Source: Haploplasma modicum ATCC 29102
Lineage (GTDB): Bacteria; Bacillota_I; Bacilli_A; Acholeplasmatales; Acholeplasmataceae
Reading direction: 5' to 3'
DNA length: 64,000 nt
NCBI RefSeq assembly: GCF_000687835.1
Contig: NZ_JHYB01000006.1
Span: 33,544 to 97,543 of the forward strand
Made by a program: the position numbers and the translations under genes. Each line of letters starts with the position of its first letter. The first letter of the stretch is position 1. Under the pieces are notes generated by a model. It did not search any database. It was not told the DNA's origin and saw only the letters and a program-made list of their open reading frames with translations. This document shows positions 17,556 to 26,914 of the stretch, piece after piece.

Positions 17556-17581
17556 AAAAATAAATAGGGAAAACCCTATTT
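17556..17581 (-). terminator. Terminator of the V-type ATPase operon
   Basis: A perfect 8-base stem AAATAGGG / CCCTATTT with loop TTTT (17562-17581), followed by ATTTTTATA. The ntpD stop codon TAG lies inside the 5' arm of the stem. Confidence 0.85.
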
Positions 17582-18241
17582 ATTAATATTTTTCGCTCTA
17601 TCTTCAAGCATTTTTTTAACAACAATATCTTTACTTTTCATAATACGAACTGTGTTACTTCTCTCGTTTTCATCTAGTTTCATTCTAATTGACTTAATCT
17701 CTTCAGTAATCTCCGGAACTAAAACGTGTTCAATGACGTTTACTCTTCTTCTTACTTTTTCAATCTCATCAGCCATTAATCTAATTTTTTGTTCTAATTC
17801 AGCGAGTAAAATAATTTTAGGAAGAAAACTTTTAATATCTTTATCGATAAAATCAATTTCAATCGGTGCTGATAAATCACTAAATGTTTTATCATTTGTT
17901 AGATTATTTTCTACTAAATCAATTTTTGGAATAACTACAGCCATAATACTACTTGTTTCGTATTTAACTTCCAAATTACTACTTGGAACCATCAACATTT
18001 CATAAATGTTCACTAAAGATCTTTTACGTTTTACTGTTTCAAACTTACCAACTAGATTAGTCATTGTATTATCAACTAATTCACGTAACTCTTTTGTTTC
18101 ATGAACTATTTTAACAAACTGATGGATTAATTCATCTTGTTTGTCTTTAAGTAACTTATGACCTCTCCTTGTCATTGAAAGTTTATTCTTTAGTTTCATT
18201 AGTTCCATTCTAGTTGGATTACTGTGGTTACCTACTTTCAT
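17576..18241 (-). CDS. ntpD: V-type ATPase subunit D (central stalk)
   Basis: Central-axis subunit of the V/A-type ATPase, a long coiled coil that turns inside the A3B3 ring. It has 221 residues. It opens with the family start NPTRMELMKLKNKLSMTRRGHKLLKDKQDEL, here split over residues 8-39, and the C-terminal helix runs RRRVNVIEHVLVPEI (about 164-178). It is the last gene of the operon; its stop is buried in the terminator stem. Confidence 0.96.
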   Translation of the reverse strand: MKVGNHSNPTRMELMKLKNKLSMTRRGHKLLKDKQDELIHQFVKIVHETKELRELVDNTMTNLVGKFETVKRKRSLVNIYEMLMVPSSNLEVKYETSSIMAVVIPKIDLVENNLTNDKTFSDLSAPIEIDFIDKDIKSFLPKIILLAELEQKIRLMADEIEKVRRRVNVIEHVLVPEITEEIKSIRMKLDENERSNTVRIMKSKDIVVKKMLEDRAKNINK

Positions 18242-18246
18242 TTATC

Positions 18247-19626
18247 TTACTCCTTTTTGTAATAATATTTTTCAATATTCTCACTACTAATTCGTTTTAA
18301 TTCACTTGTAGGTAATATTCTTAGTAACTCCCAGCTTAGATCTAATGTTTCCTCAATTGTGCGGTTTGTTTCAAATCCTTGAGAAATATATTCTGATTCA
18401 AATAAATCAGCAAATTTTGCATATAATTTATCAATATTTGAAAGAGCTGCTTCACCTAAAATTGTGGATAATTCTTTAGCTTCTTTTCCACGTGCATAAG
18501 ATGAGAACATTTGGTTCATCACGTTTGCATGATCTTCTCTAGTCTTACCCTTACCAATCCCTTTATCTTTAAGTCTTGAAAGTGATGGTAAAACATCGAT
18601 TGGTGGTGTTAAGTTTCTAAGGTTTAATTCTTTAGAAACAATAATTTGTCCTTCTGTAATATATCCTGTAAGGTCAGGAATTGGGTGTGTAATATCATTT
18701 TCAGGCATTGTTAAAATTGGAATTTGAGTGATTGATCCTTTTTTACCTCTAATTCTACCTGCTCTTTCATAAAGTGAAGCAAGGTCAGTATACATATAAC
18801 CTGGATATCCTCTTCTACCTGGAACTTCTTTTCTAGCAGCTGAAATTTCTCTTAGTGATTCAGCATAGTTAGTTAAGTCTGTTAAGATAACTAATACATG
18901 CATACCTAGTTCTTCTGATAAATATTCAGCAGCAGTAATTGCCATTCTAGGAGTAGAAATACGTTCAATTGCTGGGTCATTTGCTAAGTTAATAAATAGT
19001 ACTGTTCGTTCAATTGAACCCGTTCTTTTAAAGTCTTCGATAAAGTATTCTGCTTCTTCAAATGTAATACCAATTGCCGCAAATACTACCGCAAACTCTT
19101 CATTATCACCACGTACTGTTGCTTGTCTAGCAATCTGTGCTGCTAACTTTGAGTGTGGTAATCCTGATCCTGAGAAGATTGGTAACTTTTGACCACGAAC
19201 TAATGTGTTTAGTCCATCAATTGCTGAAATACCAGTTTGAATAAATTCACTTGGAAAATCACGAGCAACTGGATTTAATGGACTACCATTAATATCTCTT
19301 CTTTGTTCTGGAATAATTGCACCTTTGTTATCTGTTGGATTACCCATTCCATCAAAAACACGTCCTAAGATATCAGGAGATAGACTAAGCTCAACACCAT
19401 GACCTAGGAATACAACTTTAGCATCATCAATTTTTAAACCTTGACTACTTTCAAATAACTGAACAACAGCTGTATCATTATCTACTTCTAAAACTTTACC
19501 ATACTTAACTGTGCCATCTGCTTGTTTAACTTGAACAAGTTCGTCGTATTTAACACCACTTACTTTATCAACAAGCATTAAAGGACCAACAACTTCTTTG
19601 ACATTTTTAAATTCTTTAATTGCCAT
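18247..19626 (-). CDS. ntpB: V-type ATPase subunit B (non-catalytic)
   Basis: Regulatory nucleotide-site subunit of the A3B3 headpiece, 459 residues. The position equivalent to the P-loop reads [15 protein letters not shown] (about 150-164), without GK(S/T), as normal for B. Other family segments are [20 protein letters not shown] and the arginine-finger region [19 protein letters not shown] (about 348-366). It follows ntpA with no gap (shared position 19626). Confidence 0.97.
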   Translation of the reverse strand: MAIKEFKNVKEVVGPLMLVDKVSGVKYDELVQVKQADGTVKYGKVLEVDNDTAVVQLFESSQGLKIDDAKVVFLGHGVELSLSPDILGRVFDGMGNPTDNKGAIIPEQRRDINGSPLNPVARDFPSEFIQTGISAIDGLNTLVRGQKLPIFSGSGLPHSKLAAQIARQATVRGDNEEFAVVFAAIGITFEEAEYFIEDFKRTGSIERTVLFINLANDPAIERISTPRMAITAAEYLSEELGMHVLVILTDLTNYAESLREISAARKEVPGRRGYPGYMYTDLASLYERAGRIRGKKGSITQIPILTMPENDITHPIPDLTGYITEGQIIVSKELNLRNLTPPIDVLPSLSRLKDKGIGKGKTREDHANVMNQMFSSYARGKEAKELSTILGEAALSNIDKLYAKFADLFESEYISQGFETNRTIEETLDLSWELLRILPTSELKRISSENIEKYYYKKE

Positions 19627-21398
19627 TAGTTATTACCTCCTTTATTAAATTCTTCATTAATTAATTTTTCTAATTTAATAATTTCACTATCAACATTAGC
19701 TTCTAAAATATATTTAAATCTTCCGATTAAATCTCTTGCTTTACTTAATTCAATATCACTATATTTAACACCATTCTTAAGAGCATTTATTGCACTATCG
19801 AACCAATGTAAAATAATCTTCATCATATTAAATTGCTTAATTGTTGATGAATATGTATCGACATCATCAAAAGCATTTTGATGTAAGTAGTCTTCTCTAA
19901 TCATTTGAGCAACTAACATCTTAACTTGATCTTCTTTACTTAATGAATCAAATCCAACTAATCTTACAATTTCTTCTAACTGTGATTCATCTTGTAAAAT
20001 TGTTTTTACACGATTAACAAGAATTGGCCATTCTGGTGAAACAGTATCTTCAAAATATCCAACCATATCACTTTGATATAATGAATAACTCTTTAACCAG
20101 TCAATAGCTGGGAAGTGTCTACGATATGCAAGTTGTGCACTTAATCCCCAGAATACTTTAACAATTCTCAAAGTAGCCTGGCTAACAGGTTCTGATGTAT
20201 CTCCACCTGGAGGTGATACCGCACCAATTACAGTAACAGCACCTTCTTCATTTCTGTTACCTAAAACATCAACTAGTCCTGCTCTTTCATAGAACTCAGC
20301 AATTCTTGAAGATAGATATGCTGGATATCCTTCTTCACCTGGCATTTCTTCAAGACGTGAACTCATTTCTCTTAGAGCTTCTGCCCATCTTGAGGTTGAA
20401 TCAGCCATTAAAGCAACTTTGTATCCCATATCGCGGTAATATTCAGCAATTGTAATACCTGTGTAAATACTTGCTTCACGCGCAGCAACTGGCATGTTTG
20501 AAGTATTTGCAATAAGAATTGTACGCTCCATTAATGATTCTCCTGTTTTTGGATCTTTTAGTTCAGGGAACTCCATTAATACGTCTGTCATTTCATTACC
20601 ACGTTCACCACAACCAACATAAACAATAATATCAGCATCACTCCATTTTGCAAGTTGGTGTTGAACTACAGTTTTACCAGAACCAAATGGTCCAGGAATA
20701 GCTGCAACCCCTCCGATTGCAATTGGAAATAATGTATCAATAACTCTTTGTCCAGTAATCATTGGTTTGTTTGGTGATATTTTTTTATTGTATGGACGTT
20801 TTTTTCTAACTGGCCAAAACTGTCTCATTGAGACATCATGGACTTTTCCATTTTTATCCTCTAATTTTAAAACAGTATCAGTTACAGTTTTTAACCCACT
20901 ATCAATAAATACTACTTTACCACTAATATTTGGTGGAACCATAATTTTATGTTTTACCACTTTAGTTTCATCAACTAAACCAAACACGTCACCACCAATT
21001 AACATATCTCCAATTTTAGCAACTGGTTTAAAATCCCATTTCTTTTCATAGTTCAATGCTGGAATATCAATTCCAGCTGGAATAATCTTTTTATCTATTT
21101 TATATATTTCTTCTAAAGGTCTTTGAATACCATCAAAAATACTACCAATTAAACCCGGTCCAAGTTCAACAGATAAAACTTGATTTGTTAAATAAACCGG
21201 CTCTCCTGGTCCAATTCCTGCTGTTTCTTCATATACTTGAATTGATGCCAAATCACCTCTTAGTTCAATAACTTCACCAGTTAACTTTTTATCACTAACT
21301 TTGACAACGTCATAAACTTGAACACTAGCCATATTTTTAGCAACAATTAAAGGGCCAGATACTTTAGTAATAATTCCTACATTTTTATTTAAACTCAT
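19626..21398 (-). CDS. ntpA: V-type ATPase subunit A (catalytic)
   Basis: Catalytic ATPase subunit of 590 residues, normal for bacterial V-type enzymes. Walker A is GPFGSGKT at 236-243, followed by [16 protein letters not shown] (catalytic glutamate region) and [17 protein letters not shown]. The non-homologous insert typical of A subunits, absent from F-type beta, occupies about residues 115-190. ATP hydrolysis here drives rotation of subunits D/F and the K ring. Confidence 0.98.
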   Translation of the reverse strand: MSLNKNVGIITKVSGPLIVAKNMASVQVYDVVKVSDKKLTGEVIELRGDLASIQVYEETAGIGPGEPVYLTNQVLSVELGPGLIGSIFDGIQRPLEEIYKIDKKIIPAGIDIPALNYEKKWDFKPVAKIGDMLIGGDVFGLVDETKVVKHKIMVPPNISGKVVFIDSGLKTVTDTVLKLEDKNGKVHDVSMRQFWPVRKKRPYNKKISPNKPMITGQRVIDTLFPIAIGGVAAIPGPFGSGKTVVQHQLAKWSDADIIVYVGCGERGNEMTDVLMEFPELKDPKTGESLMERTILIANTSNMPVAAREASIYTGITIAEYYRDMGYKVALMADSTSRWAEALREMSSRLEEMPGEEGYPAYLSSRIAEFYERAGLVDVLGNRNEEGAVTVIGAVSPPGGDTSEPVSQATLRIVKVFWGLSAQLAYRRHFPAIDWLKSYSLYQSDMVGYFEDTVSPEWPILVNRVKTILQDESQLEEIVRLVGFDSLSKEDQVKMLVAQMIREDYLHQNAFDDVDTYSSTIKQFNMMKIILHWFDSAINALKNGVKYSDIELSKARDLIGRFKYILEANVDSEIIKLEKLINEEFNKGGNN

Positions 21399-21411
21399 TT
21401 AGAACCTCCCT

Positions 21412-21723
21412 TTAAAATAAGTTGATTCCGGTTGCCCGTTCAACATCTTTTCTTATTTGTTCAACACCATCTTTACTTATACCATCAAGTGGTAATAGTA
21501 AAAATATTGGATATACACCATTTAATTCATTTCTAACTTCTTCAACCTCTTTTTTAAAGTTATCAGAAATTAAAATTATCTTAATATCATTTTTAATTAA
21601 TAAATTAATTTCATCTAATAATTTAGATCTATCTTTAACTACTATTCCTCTAATTCCACTTGAATTAAAGAGTAACGCATTTTCATCATGACCTAGACAA
21701 ACAATAGACTCATTATTTTTCAT
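21412..21723 (-). CDS. ntpG: V-type ATPase subunit F
   Basis: Small central-stalk subunit that sits on subunit D, 103 residues with an alternating alpha/beta pattern (IVCLGHDENALLF..GIRGIVV...IKIILISD). It is named ntpG in Enterococcus. The frame overlaps ntpC by 11 bases. The assignment rests on length, fold pattern and its place between C and A. Confidence 0.87.
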   Translation of the reverse strand: MKNNESIVCLGHDENALLFNSSGIRGIVVKDRSKLLDEINLLIKNDIKIILISDNFKKEVEEVRNELNGVYPIFLLLPLDGISKDGVEQIRKDVERATGINLF

Positions 21724-22621
21724 AATATGACCACCTTAAACTGTTATTTTCTTTTAACTTTAAATGTATATATGAAACTAGTGATCCTAAATTATTTTTA
21801 TCAAAACTAATTTTAGTTATTAAGTCATCATTAACTTCATTAATATTTTTAATTAGTTCAGTAAGTGTTTTATCACTAAAATACTTTTTTATTCCAGGAA
21901 CTAACTTACCATAAAACTTAAGTTCAAAATAGCTTATAATTTCTTCTTCAGTTTTAGTATATAAATTAATCCATGTATCTTTATCAACATGTTTTTCAGC
22001 TAATAATAAATTGCTAAAGTTTAAAAGTGATTCATCTTTAAGTCTAAATTTAAATAATAGATTTAAATTATTAACAAATCTTTTATATCCCAAGAAGGCC
22101 TCTAATGAAGGGTAATCTTCTTTTACAAGATTGTAATAATAGTTATAATAGATTGATTCAATTAGTTCTAAGTCAACTTTAATATTTCCTGTTAAATTAT
22201 CTTTAATTAATATTAAAACTTTTAAATCTTCTTGATCAATTAATAAATTATTATCATATTTGAAAAACTGAATTAACTCTTCTCCTCTAAATTTACCAAC
22301 TAAATCTAAATCGTCGATTGCTAAATCATACTTAATACTTTTGTAAATAATTTTAAAATTAGTTAAATCATGATCCATGAAAAATACATTTCCAAAAATA
22401 CTAAGTTTAGTAAGAGAATTTAGTTCTTCTCTAACATTTAACAAATCTTGGTTTAGTACTTCATCAATATTTGCGTAAGTACTTCCTAAACCGATATTAT
22501 TATTTTTTAAGTATTCAAGAAACTCTTTTCCTTGTAATTTATTTAAATTGAAATATGAATCAAACGGAATTAAATTAGTTGTTTTTGCTTGATAAAATCC
22601 GTTTAAAAATGTTTTATTCAT
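21713..22621 (-). CDS. ntpC: V-type ATPase subunit C (d-type collar)
   Basis: Collar subunit that links the central stalk to the K ring, 302 residues, rich in Lys, Asn, Leu and Phe and predicted almost wholly helical. Sequence conservation in this family is low; the call rests on size and on the invariant operon order E-C-F-A-B-D. Confidence 0.85.
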   Translation of the reverse strand: MNKTFLNGFYQAKTTNLIPFDSYFNLNKLQGKEFLEYLKNNNIGLGSTYANIDEVLNQDLLNVREELNSLTKLSIFGNVFFMDHDLTNFKIIYKSIKYDLAIDDLDLVGKFRGEELIQFFKYDNNLLIDQEDLKVLILIKDNLTGNIKVDLELIESIYYNYYYNLVKEDYPSLEAFLGYKRFVNNLNLLFKFRLKDESLLNFSNLLLAEKHVDKDTWINLYTKTEEEIISYFELKFYGKLVPGIKKYFSDKTLTELIKNINEVNDDLITKISFDKNNLGSLVSYIHLKLKENNSLRWSYYEK

Positions 22622-22631
22622 ATTATCATCC

Positions 22632-23240
22632 TTACTTGAACAATTCTAAAGAAATTGCTTTTTCATTTTTCATTCTAACTTTATTTACGATTTCACTAAA
22701 TTCAAAACTTAAATCATACTCAGTACCTTCAATTAAAAATCCGTTATTGATATTTACCAATTTATTACTTAATTTAAAATTTTTACCTATTTTTTTATTT
22801 AATAAATCTAGTTCTGTTAATTCACCTTTTTTGTTAGTTGATAATGCAGCTAATAATTTATCGTATGTGTTTTTATTTGTAAAAATAATTTCATTACCAT
22901 AAAAACCTTCTTTTGTTATTAGTTTAATAACAAAATTTAATAAATCTTTTCCTTCAAGTGCTTCTACTTTATCTAGTACCTCTTTAAAGATTTGATCTAA
23001 AATTTGTTGTTTATTGGTTAAAAGTGACTGTCTTACTTCAAGTTCAACTAGTTTCTTTTGATGTTCAATTTGTTTTAAAACATCATCTTCAACTTTCTTT
23101 ACTCTTCTACCATTTGAACTATGAGCTTTTGAAAGTATTTCTTCTTTAATTCTATCTGCTTCAATTTTAGCTTCATTTAGAATTCTTTCAATTCTTTCAT
23201 TACCTCTTTGTTCAATTTTATCATATATTGTTATAGCCAT
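22632..23240 (-). CDS. ntpE: V-type ATPase subunit E (peripheral stalk)
   Basis: Peripheral-stalk subunit of 202 residues. The first 90 residues form a charged coiled coil (IEQRGNERIERILNEAKIEA then continuing E/K/R-rich), and the C-terminal half is a globular alpha/beta domain. It pairs with the small G/H-like subunit encoded first in the operon to hold the stator. Confidence 0.9.
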   Translation of the reverse strand: MAITIYDKIEQRGNERIERILNEAKIEADRIKEEILSKAHSSNGRRVKKVEDDVLKQIEHQKKLVELEVRQSLLTNKQQILDQIFKEVLDKVEALEGKDLLNFVIKLITKEGFYGNEIIFTNKNTYDKLLAALSTNKKGELTELDLLNKKIGKNFKLSNKLVNINNGFLIEGTEYDLSFEFSEIVNKVRMKNEKAISLELFK

Positions 23241-23249
23241 AATATACTC

Positions 23250-23717
23250 CTATAATGAAGTATATAACAAGATGCTCACTAATAATGCTAAAATAGCATA
23301 TGTTTCAACTAAAGCAGTCATTGTCATACCACTTGCTGACATATTTGGTCTTTTTGAAGTCATCATAATTGCTCCAGCTGCTGCCTTACCTTGATAGATA
23401 GCTGAAATTAACCCAACTATTGCAATTGGCATTGCTGCTGCAAAATAACGCCATCCCATTACTGTATCAACAGGTACTGCTGTACCACCTAATAAACCAA
23501 CTTTTTGTAATAGTAAAATTGACATTAAGAATCCATAAATACCTTGCGTTCCTGGTAGAGCTTGTAAAATTAACACACGTCCAAATAATTCAGGTTTTTC
23601 TGATAAAACTCCTGTACCTGCTTGTCCTGCAATAGATACACCAATTGCTGAACCTGCTCCAGCTAATGCTGTACTTAAAAATATTCCTATTAATGCTATA
23701 AATAATCCTTGATCCAT
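23250..23717 (-). CDS. ntpK: V-type ATPase membrane ring subunit K, sodium-binding type
   Basis: Rotor ring proteolipid of 155 residues with four membrane helices, a tandem duplication of the two-helix unit. The ion ligands known from the Enterococcus hirae sodium V-ATPase are all present: LPGTQ at 54-58 (Leu54, Thr57, Gln58), Gln109 in AIYQGKAAA, and Glu138 in LVETYAIL at 136-143. In E. hirae the corresponding residues are L61, T64, Q65, Q110 and E139. Only one carboxylate per duplicated unit is present, as in other V-type K subunits. It has a strong AGGAGG site. Sodium coupling follows from the ligand set and is not measured. Confidence 0.95.
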   Translation of the reverse strand: MDQGLFIALIGIFLSTALAGAGSAIGVSIAGQAGTGVLSEKPELFGRVLILQALPGTQGIYGFLMSILLLQKVGLLGGTAVPVDTVMGWRYFAAAMPIAIVGLISAIYQGKAAAGAIMMTSKRPNMSASGMTMTALVETYAILALLVSILLYTSL

Positions 23718-23729
23718 TTTTATTTCCTC

Positions 23730-25643
23730 CTAATATGTAATTTCATTTATATGTTTTGTATCAAATTTAAGTGGCATAAATTCTGTCCCGCCACCTTCAT
23801 AGAATTTACCGAAAAATTCAATATATTGTAATCTTGAGTCATGAACATATGCTGATAACATTCCCATCGCAAAGTTAAATGTATGTCCAATAAGATAAAT
23901 TAAAACTGAGAATATTATACCAACAAAGTTCCCTTGAACTAATGCTGCTAATGTATTCATTGTCTCAGCGATAACTGCTGATGATAATGCAAGAGCTAAA
24001 ATTCTTGAATAACTTAGTAAATCACTTAGATAGTTGGCAGAATTATATAATCCACCTAACCCACTAGCAACTTTACTAAATGCGCCTTTTTTCTCTCTAC
24101 CAGCAAGTGCTAATATAAAGATAAAGCCAATTGCAACAAATCCTAATCCAATATACATTAGTATATTAACTTTAACTAAAGTTGCAAATATAACAGCAAT
24201 ACTTCCACCAACTAAAATAAAGATCCAACTAAAGCCGTCAGCAAGTGCAGTTAAGATATCATTATGTTTTAATGAAACTTTAACTTTTAAGACAAGTCCT
24301 GATGTTAAGTGTAATACTCCTATTCCAATTGATAGTATTAACATCGTTAGAATATTATCCATCATTGAAAATGATTTCCAGTTATCTTGACCAAAGATTT
24401 TACCAATATAACTAATAAAATCAACACTAAAGCCAAAGACACTACCAAAGATAATTCCGGCAAAAATTGATGTATAGCCGGCATAATATAAAACGTGAAC
24501 TAATTGACTAAATGTTCCTTTTGGTTTTTTTAACTTAATAAAAAGACCGAGTAATACAACCATTAATAGCCCGTAGCCAACATCACCCATCATAATACCA
24601 AAAATTAAGAAATACCAAACTGACATCACTGGGTTTGGATCAACATCATTAGTACTTGGTACTGAATACATGTTTGTAATAACTTCATGATTTTTAACAA
24701 ATGTATTATTTTTAGTTGCTGTTGGAACTTCCTCATTTGCTCCTGGATCAGTAATATCTAAGTCATATTCAGTAGTTACACTTTTAACAACTTCATGTAA
24801 CCTATCTACCATATCTTCTCTAACATAACCTTCAATATAAACTGTTTCCTCAGTTTTTAAGAAACCAACTGTCATTCTTTCAATCTTTGCTGTTAATTGA
24901 TCAATTAATATTTTAAGTTCTAAATCATTTGTTTTATTAGTTTTTAATTCTGTCTCAATATAAGCAATCTTTTCTGAATAATTATTGATTAATTCACTAA
25001 TCTGATCTAATCTTTCTATTACTTTAACATCTAGTGATGGTAAATTAATTTGATTAAAGTTAAGTTTATTCAACTCTTCTAAAACAACATCATAGTTATC
25101 TTTATCAACAGCAATTACCACGGGATAACCAAGATCTGTTAGTTCATATTTTTCAAATTCAGCACTATTTTCCTTTAAGAAGTTAGATGTTGAATCAAGT
25201 TCAGTCTCTTTAATGAAACCAAAAATAAATGATACATAAATTGTTTTATTTAAATCCTTTGTTATATAGTTCATATTTTTAAAAGGATTTAGAAGATTAA
25301 GTTCATTTGATAAATTCTTGATTTTATCCTTTAAACTTACTATTTCATCAAAATTGTTTTCAAGTGATGATAAAAGATTAAGTCTTTTCTCATCTTCATT
25401 TATAAATTGTTCGTATGGTACAGTAAAATAATCAAAGAATGGCTTTTTTTCCATATACTTTGAAAGTTTTTCCAAGACATTTGTTGCCCTAACAATAATA
25501 TCTTGCTCTTCCTTCACATCAATACTTTTGGCATCAAGTTTACTTGTTGCCATAAATATTTCATTTTTTTGTAATGTTAATAATAAATCGGCAGTATTTT
25601 CTTCCATTACAAAGATTTTTGCCTTTTTTACTTTAACAATCAT
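23730..25643 (-). CDS. ntpI: V-type ATPase subunit I (a-type stator)
   Basis: Membrane stator that forms the ion half-channels beside the K ring, 637 residues. Roughly residues 1-330 are soluble and coiled-coil rich, tying the membrane part to the peripheral stalks. Residues about 340-610 hold about seven or eight hydrophobic segments. The channel arginine is likely the one in LLSYSRILALALSSAV (about 548-563). The start overlaps the upstream gene as ATGA. Confidence 0.95.
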   Translation of the reverse strand: MIVKVKKAKIFVMEENTADLLLTLQKNEIFMATSKLDAKSIDVKEEQDIIVRATNVLEKLSKYMEKKPFFDYFTVPYEQFINEDEKRLNLLSSLENNFDEIVSLKDKIKNLSNELNLLNPFKNMNYITKDLNKTIYVSFIFGFIKETELDSTSNFLKENSAEFEKYELTDLGYPVVIAVDKDNYDVVLEELNKLNFNQINLPSLDVKVIERLDQISELINNYSEKIAYIETELKTNKTNDLELKILIDQLTAKIERMTVGFLKTEETVYIEGYVREDMVDRLHEVVKSVTTEYDLDITDPGANEEVPTATKNNTFVKNHEVITNMYSVPSTNDVDPNPVMSVWYFLIFGIMMGDVGYGLLMVVLLGLFIKLKKPKGTFSQLVHVLYYAGYTSIFAGIIFGSVFGFSVDFISYIGKIFGQDNWKSFSMMDNILTMLILSIGIGVLHLTSGLVLKVKVSLKHNDILTALADGFSWIFILVGGSIAVIFATLVKVNILMYIGLGFVAIGFIFILALAGREKKGAFSKVASGLGGLYNSANYLSDLLSYSRILALALSSAVIAETMNTLAALVQGNFVGIIFSVLIYLIGHTFNFAMGMLSAYVHDSRLQYIEFFGKFYEGGGTEFMPLKFDTKHINEITY

Positions 25644-25948
25644 TCTGCCATAACCTCTTTATACATTAAATCAACAACACCACTTACTTTACTTTTTACT
25701 AAATCTTCAAGTTCTTTTTGTTGTTTATTTAACTTTTGCTCTAAATCAAGTTTAATAGCTTTTACTTCTTTTTCTAATTTTTGATTTAGTTCTTTTATCT
25801 TCAAGTCTGCTTCCTTCTTAATTGAAATAGCTTCCTCATTACTTTTATCACGGGCATTTGATATAAGATTTATTGCATCTTGTTCAGCCTTTTTAATATT
25901 TTCTTCAATATTTTTTTCAGTTTGAACAATCTTTTCAAGAATTGACAA
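25640..25948 (-). CDS. ntpF: V-type ATPase peripheral stalk subunit G/H
   Basis: Small coiled-coil protein of about 102 residues, almost entirely charged heptads (EKNIEENIKKAEQDAINLI, then K/E-rich to the end), the partner of subunit E in the peripheral stalk. I place the start at TTG 25948, at proper distance behind AGGTGGTGAT. The frame is open to GTG 25960, but that lies inside the ribosome site. It is the first gene of the nine-gene operon F-I-K-E-C-G-A-B-D, the Enterococcus ntp order without its extra H and J genes. Confidence 0.88.
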   Translation of the reverse strand: MSILEKIVQTEKNIEENIKKAEQDAINLISNARDKSNEEAISIKKEADLKIKELNQKLEKEVKAIKLDLEQKLNKQQKELEDLVKSKVSGVVDLMYKEVMAE

Positions 25949-25978
25949 TATAATCACCACCTATTTATTTTCTTTTTT

Positions 25979-26014
25979 ATTATATCATTTATAGACCTTT
26001 TTACAAAGTCTATA
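25979..26014 (-). promoter_or_regulatory. V-type ATPase operon promoter with overlapping inverted repeat
   Basis: Minus strand: -35 TTGTAA (26001-26006), 16-base spacer, -10 TATAAT (25979-25984). A 25-base inverted repeat with arms TATAGACTTT / AAGGTCTATA (25990-26014) covers the -35 and most of the spacer. No T-run follows it, so it is more likely an operator than a terminator. Confidence 0.6.
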
Positions 26015-26031
26015 ATTAAATTGCTTCAATC

Positions 26032-26886
26032 TCACATTTTACTTGGATTTACATGAACCATACAGTGTGTCACAGTTTGAAAATTATCCTCAACACTAAT
26101 ATGAACTTCCTCAGCAATTTGATGAGCTTTGATTAAACTTAAATTTCTATCAACTGATATTTCAATATCAATATATATTTTGTTAACATGAATTCTTGAC
26201 TTGTAATCATCAATTGATAAAACACCAGGAAGATTTTTAATAAATGCTTTTACTTCATCATTAAAGTCTTTGCTAGGTGATTCATCAACAATATACTTAA
26301 CAGAATCTTTTATTACTTTAAAACCATTGTAAAAGATTAATAGTCCAATAATGATTGATGCAATATAGTCAAAATAGTGAAATCCGAGTCTTGCGATAAC
26401 AATTCCTATTAAACTAATTGAAGTTGCTAAAATATCGCCTAAATGATTAATTGATTCAGCCTTTAAACTAATTTGATCATACTTTTTATATCCTCTTAAA
26501 ACTAAAAGATATATTAGAAACTTAATAACGATGCTTATTAAAGCAACAATAATCGTTATTAAGTCAGGACTATTTGCCTTATTAAAGTTTACAATACTTG
26601 TAAAGATTAATATTCCACTTGTTACAATTAAAAACATTCCTAAAACAAGACTTACAATAACTTCATACTTTTCATGACCATAAGGATGGTCTTTATCTGG
26701 TTTTTTATTAGAAATATTTAATGTAACAATTAACATAATACTAATTAATACATCTAATACTGAGTTAATTCCATCACTAAATAGTGAAAATGAATTACCA
26801 ATTAAACCTACAACTAGTTTATTAGTAGCAAGAATAATATTTAAAACTAGACTACAAATTAGGATATTTTTTACTTCTTTCCTCAT
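26032..26886 (-). CDS. Cation diffusion facilitator (possibly manganese) efflux protein
   Basis: Membrane exporter of 284 residues with six hydrophobic helices and a cytoplasmic C-terminal domain (about 205-284) with HVNKIYIDIEIS and VHVNPSKM. The transport-site helices read DGINSVLD (D38, N41, D45) and SINHLGD (N147, D151). Zinc exporters usually have Asp/His at these places. Asn-x3-Asp in helix two recalls MntE/MneP-type manganese exporters, so manganese is my preferred guess. It follows the peptidase gene by 28 bases. It could balance the manganese importer at 46.5-51 kb, which is inference. Confidence 0.88.
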   Translation of the reverse strand: MRKEVKNILICSLVLNIILATNKLVVGLIGNSFSLFSDGINSVLDVLISIMLIVTLNISNKKPDKDHPYGHEKYEVIVSLVLGMFLIVTSGILIFTSIVNFNKANSPDLITIIVALISIVIKFLIYLLVLRGYKKYDQISLKAESINHLGDILATSISLIGIVIARLGFHYFDYIASIIIGLLIFYNGFKVIKDSVKYIVDESPSKDFNDEVKAFIKNLPGVLSIDDYKSRIHVNKIYIDIEISVDRNLSLIKAHQIAEEVHISVEDNFQTVTHCMVHVNPSKM

Positions 26887-26914
26887 AATTACTCCGATTT
26901 ATAAAGTAAAAACT

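Noticed and set aside
25990..26014. Hairpin between the cation efflux gene and the V-ATPase operon as an intrinsic terminator.
   Set aside because: It lies upstream of the V-ATPase operon and downstream of nothing on that strand except the efflux gene region read out from it; no T-run follows, and it overlaps the promoter.
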